From Pseudacidovorax intermedius (lineage in GTDB: Bacteria; Pseudomonadota; Gammaproteobacteria; Burkholderiales; Burkholderiaceae_C), in the NCBI RefSeq assembly GCF_001476815.1, contig NZ_LDSL01000033.1, positions 1 through 64,000 of the forward strand: a DNA stretch of 64,000 bases. Direction: 5' to 3'. This document shows, piece after piece, positions 61,229 through 64,000 of the stretch. Within the stretch, counting starts at the first letter, position 1. Each line of letters begins with the position of its first letter. The notes beneath the pieces were generated by a model. The model did no database searches, was not told the DNA's origin, and saw only the letters and a program-made list of their open reading frames with translations. Made by a program: the position numbers and the translations under genes.

Positions 61229-62813
61229 CCCGCGTTCCCACCGCTGCAGGCCCCGTCCGCCCATGTCGCCGTGCACGCAACTTGACTCCCAGCCTGCGCC
61301 AGCCGATCACCACGCCGGTCAGGCTCACCAGGGCGCCGCCCAGGCTCAGGCCGACCAGCAGCACATCCCACAGCGGCCGTCGATCCAGCAGGGGCAGCCA
61401 GTCCCAGCTGTGCAGCAGCGCGAACAGCCAGCGGCTTGTGCGGCGGCCGCTGTCGCTGCGGCCCAGCACGGTGCCGGTGGCCGGGTCGATGTGGACCCAG
61501 CTGCGCTGCGCATCGCCGAACACGGCCCGCAGCACGGGCAGAGGGCGCTCGGCGCCGCCGGTCATCGTGTGGGCTGCGCGGTCGTAGTAGTGGAAGTCGT
61601 AGGCCTGCAAGCGTTCGATGCGCAGCAGGGGCGCAGGCAGCAGGCCGGCGATGGCGGCCTGAAGCTGGCCTTCCTCGACCGTGTAGGCAGACGCGTCCGC
61701 GGCCTTCAGAAGCGTCGGCCGACCCGCGGCGGCGTTCGCCTGGACGACGAGTGTGCCCAGCACCGGTGTCCAGCGCAGTTCGCGTGCGCCCGCCCCGGCG
61801 ACTGCCAGCAGGGCTGCAGGCGTGGCGTCGCCCGCCATCGGTTGCAGCGGCACGCCCCGCAGCGCCTGCATCCGCAACGGCGCGGCACCGGTGTCGAAGA
61901 TCCGCCAGGGATTCATCGACATCAGCCCGCTGAAGATCCAGGCGAGCGTCACGGCGCCGAAGAGCAGTCCGCCGATGTGGTGCCAGCGCATGGCACGGCT
62001 GCCGTAGGGTGAGTGGGCGCCGCTCTTGTAGGGCCGGCCGAAGCGCCAGCGCATCAGACCCACCGTCATGCCGGCCAGTACGAGCATGATGCCCGCGATG
62101 GACAGCCAGTTCACGATGTCGGTCCACCACCCGTCGAGCACCCCGCCGCGGAAGGGATAGAGCCAGTGGATCCACGCACCCGCGTAGTTCCACAGACGCT
62201 CGGTGCGCGTTGCGTCGCGCACCACCTCGCCGGTCAGACTCGACACATAGAGCCACGTGTCCTCGGCATCGTCGAGCTGCAGCACGTGCAGCGGCCGGTG
62301 CGCGTCGAGCGCGCGCGAATGGGTGAAGGCGTCTTCCTGGACGAGGCCGACGTGCCGAGGCTTCGGTGTGTCCACCAGGGACGCGCCGCCGAAGGCGGCA
62401 GCGCTGGCCACGGCGGTGGCTGCATCGGCGTCGTGTAACCGCTGCCCGCTGCGGGCATCGATGACCACCGTGCCGGCCCCGGGTGAGGGGCGCCGCCGGC
62501 CGCCCGGCGCCGTTGCCGCGGGGGCTTCGGGCACGGCCAGGTACACCGGCTGGCCGGCGCGGGCCGCGGCCAGCCGCAGCTCGCGCAGGGGGCCGGCGAT
62601 GCCCGCCCTCTCCAGCGCCTCGCGCGGGCCGAGCAGCCCGGCGCCATCGCCCAGCTGCGGCAGATGCGCCAGACGTTCGGCGGACGTGAGCTTGGGATAG
62701 CCCACGTACATCATCACCACACCCGAGACGAACCACATCGCGAAGAAGGCGCACAGCCCCACACCCAGCCAGCGGTGGACGAGGAAAAGCCAGCGCTTGA
62801 GGCGCACACGCAT
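61206..62813 (-). CDS. PepSY-associated membrane protein (FoxB-like)
   Basis: A 535-residue PepSY_TM protein. Helix 1 (LVHRWLGVGLCAFFAMWFVS) carries the HRW motif; further helices occur near 240-265, 290-310 and at the C-terminus (LLVGLSLGGALVSLTGVVIGW split). Histidines such as HWLYP, RWHHIGG and HSWDW could bind haem, as in ferric-siderophore reductases FoxB and FegB. It lies 13 bases behind a TonB receptor on the same strand, so the two form an operon for siderophore uptake and reduction. Confidence 0.88.
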   Translation of the reverse strand: MRVRLKRWLFLVHRWLGVGLCAFFAMWFVSGVVMMYVGYPKLTSAERLAHLPQLGDGAGLLGPREALERAGIAGPLRELRLAAARAGQPVYLAVPEAPAATAPGGRRRPSPGAGTVVIDARSGQRLHDADAATAVASAAAFGGASLVDTPKPRHVGLVQEDAFTHSRALDAHRPLHVLQLDDAEDTWLYVSSLTGEVVRDATRTERLWNYAGAWIHWLYPFRGGVLDGWWTDIVNWLSIAGIMLVLAGMTVGLMRWRFGRPYKSGAHSPYGSRAMRWHHIGGLLFGAVTLAWIFSGLMSMNPWRIFDTGAAPLRMQALRGVPLQPMAGDATPAALLAVAGAGARELRWTPVLGTLVVQANAAAGRPTLLKAADASAYTVEEGQLQAAIAGLLPAPLLRIERLQAYDFHYYDRAAHTMTGGAERPLPVLRAVFGDAQRSWVHIDPATGTVLGRSDSGRRTSRWLFALLHSWDWLPLLDRRPLWDVLLVGLSLGGALVSLTGVVIGWRRLGVKLRARRHGRTGPAAVGTRVRTSSER

Positions 62814-62826
62814 GCTGCGCCTCCGC

Positions 62827-64000
62827 TCAGAAGCCGACGCGCAACGTCAGGTCCGCCGTGCGTGGCTCGCCCAGGTAGGCCATGGTGCCGGTCAGGTTGG
62901 CGGCATAGACCCGGTCGGTCGCATTGCGCAGGCGCAGCGTCAGCTCGGCATTGCGGTGGACTTGATAGCTCAAGCCCAGATCCAGCAGCGTGTAGGCTGG
63001 CCAGCGCAGGGTGTTGGCCGCATCGCCGTACACGGCGCCCACGCGGCGGATGCCGACGCTGGCCTGCCACTGCGGCGCGAAAGCGTAGGAGGTCCAGAGG
63101 TTGGCCACCGTCCGCGGGGTGTTGGTGGGCGTCTTGCCGGCATAGTCCACGCCCCCTTGCCGGTAGCTGTCGTAGCGGGCGCGGGCGTAGCTCCAGTTGG
63201 CCTGCACCGACCAGTCGCGCGTGGGCTGGAGGCCGACGGCGATCTCGCCGCCGCGCGACGACTGCTGGCCCACCAGCACCGTGAGACTGCTGTTGGCCGG
63301 GTCCTGCGTCGCGATGTTCCGGCGCACGATGTCGTAGACGGCCAGCGTGGCCGTCCCCTTGCCCTGCCAGAAGTCCAGCTTGCTGCCCAGCTCGACCTGG
63401 CGGCCCGTCGTCAGCTCGCTGTTGTCGCGCACATTGGCGAAGCTGGCGGTGCTCAGCACGCCGGCCGGCGGATCGGCAGCGGTGGCGTACTGGGCATACA
63501 GGTTGGCGCCCGGCACCACGTCCCACACCAGGCCGGCGCGGCCGGTGGTCGGGCTGTAGCCGCGGGAGTAGGTCGCCGGGCTGGCTGCCGTCACCTCGCG
63601 GCGGTTGACCAGATCCAGGTCGATGCGCTCATGACGCAGCGCCGTCACCAGGCTGAGCGACGGCGTGAGGAAGGTGCGGTTCTCGGCGAAGGCCGCCACC
63701 GTGCGCACCTTGTTCTCGCGGTCGGGCCGGAAGCCCGGCGTCATGCCACGGATGGTGAAGAAGGGCTCGGTGGCGAAGACGTACGGATTCACGGTGCTGA
63801 CCGTGGCCGACAGGCTGTTGGGAAAGCGTGTCTGGCGGTTCAGGCTCACGTCCAGCCCGAAGGACCAGTCGCTGCGCAGTCCGGCGATCCGGCCCTCGTA
63901 GCTTCCGTCGATGCGGTCGCCCACCATCCGCTGGTCGTGCCGCTGCAGCAGCGTCGCCGAGCGGGTGACGGCCGTGTTGCTGCGGTTGAAGGCATAGCTC
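62827..64000 (-). CDS. TonB-dependent siderophore receptor, C-terminal part
   Basis: Only the barrel portion (about 390 residues) is in the window; the reading frame continues beyond base 64000 and lacks its plug domain and signal. The C-terminal run RNATDRVYAANLTGTMAYLG followed by EPRTADLTLRVGF ends in the Phe required for barrel insertion, and WSFGLDVSLNRQTRFPNS and GYSPTTGRAGLVWDVVPGAN are TonB-siderophore-type strands. The PepSY gene follows after 13 bases. The siderophore is unknown. Confidence 0.9.
   Translation of the reverse strand, partial: SYAFNRSNTAVTRSATLLQRHDQRMVGDRIDGSYEGRIAGLRSDWSFGLDVSLNRQTRFPNSLSATVSTVNPYVFATEPFFTIRGMTPGFRPDRENKVRTVAAFAENRTFLTPSLSLVTALRHERIDLDLVNRREVTAASPATYSRGYSPTTGRAGLVWDVVPGANLYAQYATAADPPAGVLSTASFANVRDNSELTTGRQVELGSKLDFWQGKGTATLAVYDIVRRNIATQDPANSSLTVLVGQQSSRGGEIAVGLQPTRDWSVQANWSYARARYDSYRQGGVDYAGKTPTNTPRTVANLWTSYAFAPQWQASVGIRRVGAVYGDAANTLRWPAYTLLDLGLSYQVHRNAELTLRLRNATDRVYAANLTGTMAYLGEPRTADLTLRVGF

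Overview
The window is about 64 kb of GC-rich, densely coding DNA from a Betaproteobacterium, most likely of the family Comamonadaceae (Variovorax or Acidovorax-like). The placement is an inference from Bug/TctC-type receptors, a TctAB transporter, recJ beside a phosphoglycerate-mutase-like gene, a lone LolCD pair, many LysR regulators, and GTG starts with 1-4 base stop/start overlaps. It lacks rRNA, tRNA or CRISPR that I could see. The first 97 bases are not genomic: they match an Illumina Nextera P5 adapter, so base 98 is the true contig end.

Layout. 98-1346: cut lipoprotein and a LysR regulator. 1930-11646: a catabolic cluster of two SDRs, a ribose-type ABC importer, a flavin monooxygenase and an aldehyde dehydrogenase, facing an AraC-type regulator; the substrate is unknown. 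11871-13634: a decayed patch where an IS3 element abuts an IS5 scrap, which itself truncates a chaC-like gene. 13749-17062: MarR/hexapeptide pair and tctAB. 17246-17916: PIN-domain toxin-antitoxin. 17949-22829 (minus): an overlapping chain of phosphoglycerate-mutase-like gene, recJ, response regulator and sensor kinase. 22935-25586: lolC-lolD and hicAB. 25670-27888: LysR, a sulfatase remnant and a frameshifted Bug receptor.

27934-34965 (minus) is an eight-gene operon for 2-ketogluconate use: PAAT-type ABC transporter, KguE-, KguK- and KguD-like enzymes and a PtxS-like repressor, behind a perfect TGAAACCGGTTTCA operator. 35078-40204: two unknown small proteins, a BLUF photoreceptor and a stress group (SDR, isochorismatase-like hydrolase, Mn catalase, DUF892 protein, MarR). 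40338-49283: amide utilisation, with an AmiC-like sensor, two amidase-signature enzymes and a five-gene urea/amide-type ABC transporter. 49321-53168: Bug receptor, BKACE and 3-hydroxyacyl-CoA dehydrogenase with a divergent LysR. 53150-53608: an unusual protein with an H-NS-like coiled coil joined to an MbcA/ParS domain. 53838-58404: small secreted protein and a periplasmic PaoABC-type aldehyde oxidoreductase. 58581-64000: NikR, a NikR-box-controlled TonB receptor, a PepSY membrane protein and a second, partial TonB receptor.

Overall the segment is dominated by uptake-plus-catabolism modules with local regulators, interspersed with toxin-antitoxin pairs and scars of decay. Function calls come from reading motifs and recalled family features; no database search was run.
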